DNA from: Rickettsiella endosymbiont of Aleochara curtula
GTDB taxonomy: Bacteria > Pseudomonadota > Gammaproteobacteria > Diplorickettsiales > Diplorickettsiaceae
Direction of reading: 5' to 3'
Assembly: GCF_964030935.1 (NCBI RefSeq)
Contig: NZ_OZ034990.1
Coordinates: 1,366,001-1,430,000 of the forward strand
Length of the DNA: 64,000 nucleotides
A model generated the notes under the pieces. The model was given only the letters and a program-made list of their open reading frames with translations, was not told where the DNA came from and did no database searches. The translations under genes were made by a program, and so were the position numbers. How positions within the stretch are numbered: the first letter of the stretch is position 1; the number at the start of each line of letters is the position of its first letter. Below are positions 62,883 through 64,000 of the stretch, piece by piece.

Positions 62883-63026
62883 TTAAGAGGGAGCCTTTAA
62901 TGATGCTAGGCTGAGACAAGAAGCACTGTTTTTTGAGTATCGTAACGGAGCATACACGTAGTATGTGAGTAACGAAACACAGAAAAACAGTGCTTCTTGG
63001 CCACGTGCCATTAAAGGTCCTCTCTA
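62883..63026. repeat. 144-bp palindromic element of a second subtype
   Basis: Outer inverted ends TAAGAGGGAGCCTTTAATG and CATTAAAGGTCCTCTCTA; perfect inner arms CAAGAAGCACTGTTTTT (62916-62932) and AAAAACAGTGCTTCTTG (62983-62999); and a central GGAG (62947-62950), hairpin CATAC-ACGTA-GTATG and TGAG (62966-62969). Length is 144 bp, as in the TAGACC family, but the sequence is otherwise different. Its right end supplies the relA stop codon (TAG on the minus strand, 63026-63024). Confidence 0.75.
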
Positions 63027-64000
63027 ACTTATGATTTGTCTTCTGACATCAATAATATTAGGCACTTGTTTGATGCGATCTAAGACTTTTCCAAGTGAAA
63101 GTAAGCTGGGTATTTCAATAGTTAGTTTCATATACACCTTGGGGTCGGGTTTATCACTGGCTAATGTTAATGCGACTAAATTTAATTTTTCATTAGCAAT
63201 CAGCGTAGATACATCACGCAGTAAACCAGGTCGATTGTATGCTTCAACGCAGATATCGACTGGATAGACTTGACTAACAGCTAGGCCCCAGTCAGCGTCT
63301 ACTAAGCGATTTTGTTTTTCCGGCTCGAGATTGAGTAAATGCATACAATCATCACGATGCAAAACTATGCCACGACTTTGAGTAATGAATCCTCGGATAG
63401 GATCTCCTGGAACTGGTTTGCAACAGCCCGCAGTCTGCGTTAACAAGTCGGTAACGCCAGCTATACTAATACCTTCTGGTAAGCTGCTACGAGGTTTACC
63501 TAATAAAATTTCAGGTTGGACCAAGCTTGAGGCTAATTGTTTTTCTTGCGATTGTATCGCATTTAAAAGTTGAGCAGGCCGTAAATCACCACTGCCTAAT
63601 GCGGCAATCATTTCTTTTTTGGTCTTAAAATGAAGTTTGTGCGCTAACTTCTCAGGATCGAGCGTTGTTAATCCTAAGCGTTGAATCTCTTTATTAAACA
63701 AATCTTCGCCATGGAGTAAATGTTTTTCATAATCTTGAGTTTTAAACCAATGATGGGCTTTTGCTTTAGCACGAGCGGTGTATAAATAGCCTAAATTTGG
63801 ATTTAACCAATCTAGGCTCGGATTTCCTTGTTTTGCAGTAAGAATTTCGATTTGCTCACCAATTTTTAATTGATAAGTTAAGGGAACAATAGCGCCATTA
63901 ATTTTTGCTCCTCGGCAACGATGTCCCACCTCACTATGAATATGATAAGCAAAGTCCAAAGGTGTTGAACCTTTCGGTAGATCAAGGATATCTCCATTAG
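63024..64000 (-). CDS. relA: GTP pyrophosphokinase RelA, C-terminal part (partial)
   Basis: The gene runs off the right edge; about 325 C-terminal residues are visible. The TGS domain is near the edge (LPKGSTPLDFAYHIHSEVGHRC), followed by the WLNPNLGYLYTARAKAKAHHWF helical region, the conserved zinc-finger-like CCKPVPGDPI segment and a terminal ACT domain ending in VPNIIDVRRQIIS. The HIHSEVGHRC and WLNPNLG wording matches RelA rather than SpoT. RelA makes (p)ppGpp on starved ribosomes. The TAG stop lies within the end of a palindromic element, so the last codons may have been changed by its insertion. Confidence 0.9.
   Translation of the reverse strand, partial: NGDILDLPKGSTPLDFAYHIHSEVGHRCRGAKINGAIVPLTYQLKIGEQIEILTAKQGNPSLDWLNPNLGYLYTARAKAKAHHWFKTQDYEKHLLHGEDLFNKEIQRLGLTTLDPEKLAHKLHFKTKKEMIAALGSGDLRPAQLLNAIQSQEKQLASSLVQPEILLGKPRSSLPEGISIAGVTDLLTQTAGCCKPVPGDPIRGFITQSRGIVLHRDDCMHLLNLEPEKQNRLVDADWGLAVSQVYPVDICVEAYNRPGLLRDVSTLIANEKLNLVALTLASDKPDPKVYMKLTIEIPSLLSLGKVLDRIKQVPNIIDVRRQIIS

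Overview
The window is an AT-rich chromosomal segment of a gammaproteobacterium. The gene content (csrA after an aspartate kinase, mrcA divergent from pilMNOPQ, lpoA-yraN-diaA, dprA-topA, lpxK, arn genes) and the very large ankyrin/pore-toxin-like gene suggest a host-associated member of Legionellales, most like Coxiellaceae of the Rickettsiella/Diplorickettsia kind. The taxonomic placement is inference; no rRNA gene is present.

Layout. 1-1.7 kb: 3' end of lysC, csrA, tRNA-Ser(GCU), a methyltransferase and tRNA-Arg(ACG). 2.0-5.3 kb: a compact NHEJ operon with Ku and a LigD split into phosphoesterase-ligase and polymerase genes. 5.3-9.3 kb: a methyltransferase, def, hemW, then trmB and elbB on the minus strand. 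9.4-15.3 kb: arnT-arnC-arnA(decarboxylase) for lipid A aminoarabinose, then lpxK, a tiny CcmD-like membrane protein, pdxY and tRNA-Arg(CCU) on the minus strand. 15.6-22.5 kb: one giant 2307-codon toxin/effector-like gene. 22.8-25.5 kb: an MFS transporter, a secreted hypothetical and ygfZ. 25.7-31.5 kb: an archaic (Csu-type) chaperone-usher pilus cluster. 31.5-36.8 kb: diaA-yraN-lpoA, an Smr protein and uvrD. 36.9-39.7 kb: a thiamine-precursor ABC transporter (thiZXY) behind a TPP riboswitch. 39.9-49 kb: a TlpA-like thioredoxin, mrcA, pilM-pilN-pilO/P fusion-pilQ, an FUSC protein and hemE. 49-64 kb: hypothetical small and membrane proteins, nhaA, dnaQ, valS-holC, a degenerate VirB1-like protein, hinT, ppa, dprA-topA, xseA and the 3' part of relA.

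The most notable item is the giant protein. It has ankyrin repeats, TPRs, a TcdA/TcdB-type pore region, RTX-like glycine/aspartate turns, an RRRR processing-like site and a latrotoxin-C-terminal-like tail. Between the TPRs and the pore region lies a segment whose Thr-6-Cys-17-His spacing (T719, C725, H742) and downstream pattern match the CheD glutamine deamidase fold. This suggests a previously unremarked deamidase warhead.

The second theme is a set of short non-coding palindromic elements. 144-bp elements with TAG-starting inverted ends occur at 7.8, 33.7, 49.0 and 62.9 kb. The central part of the 144-bp element also sits inside the P3 arm of the TPP riboswitch. A second family (TATACTC...GAGTATA) occurs at 11.1, 25.5 and 56.6 kb, and GTCATTGCGAG-type repeats at 22.6, 34.5 and 61.5 kb. 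The outer sequences of these families differ, yet several share a central GGAG-hairpin-TGAG module whose hairpin arms change in a compensatory way. The elements also supply stop codons (hemE, relA), a Shine-Dalgarno site (smr) and a C-terminal tail (arnT).

All calls come from reading the sequence; no database search was run.
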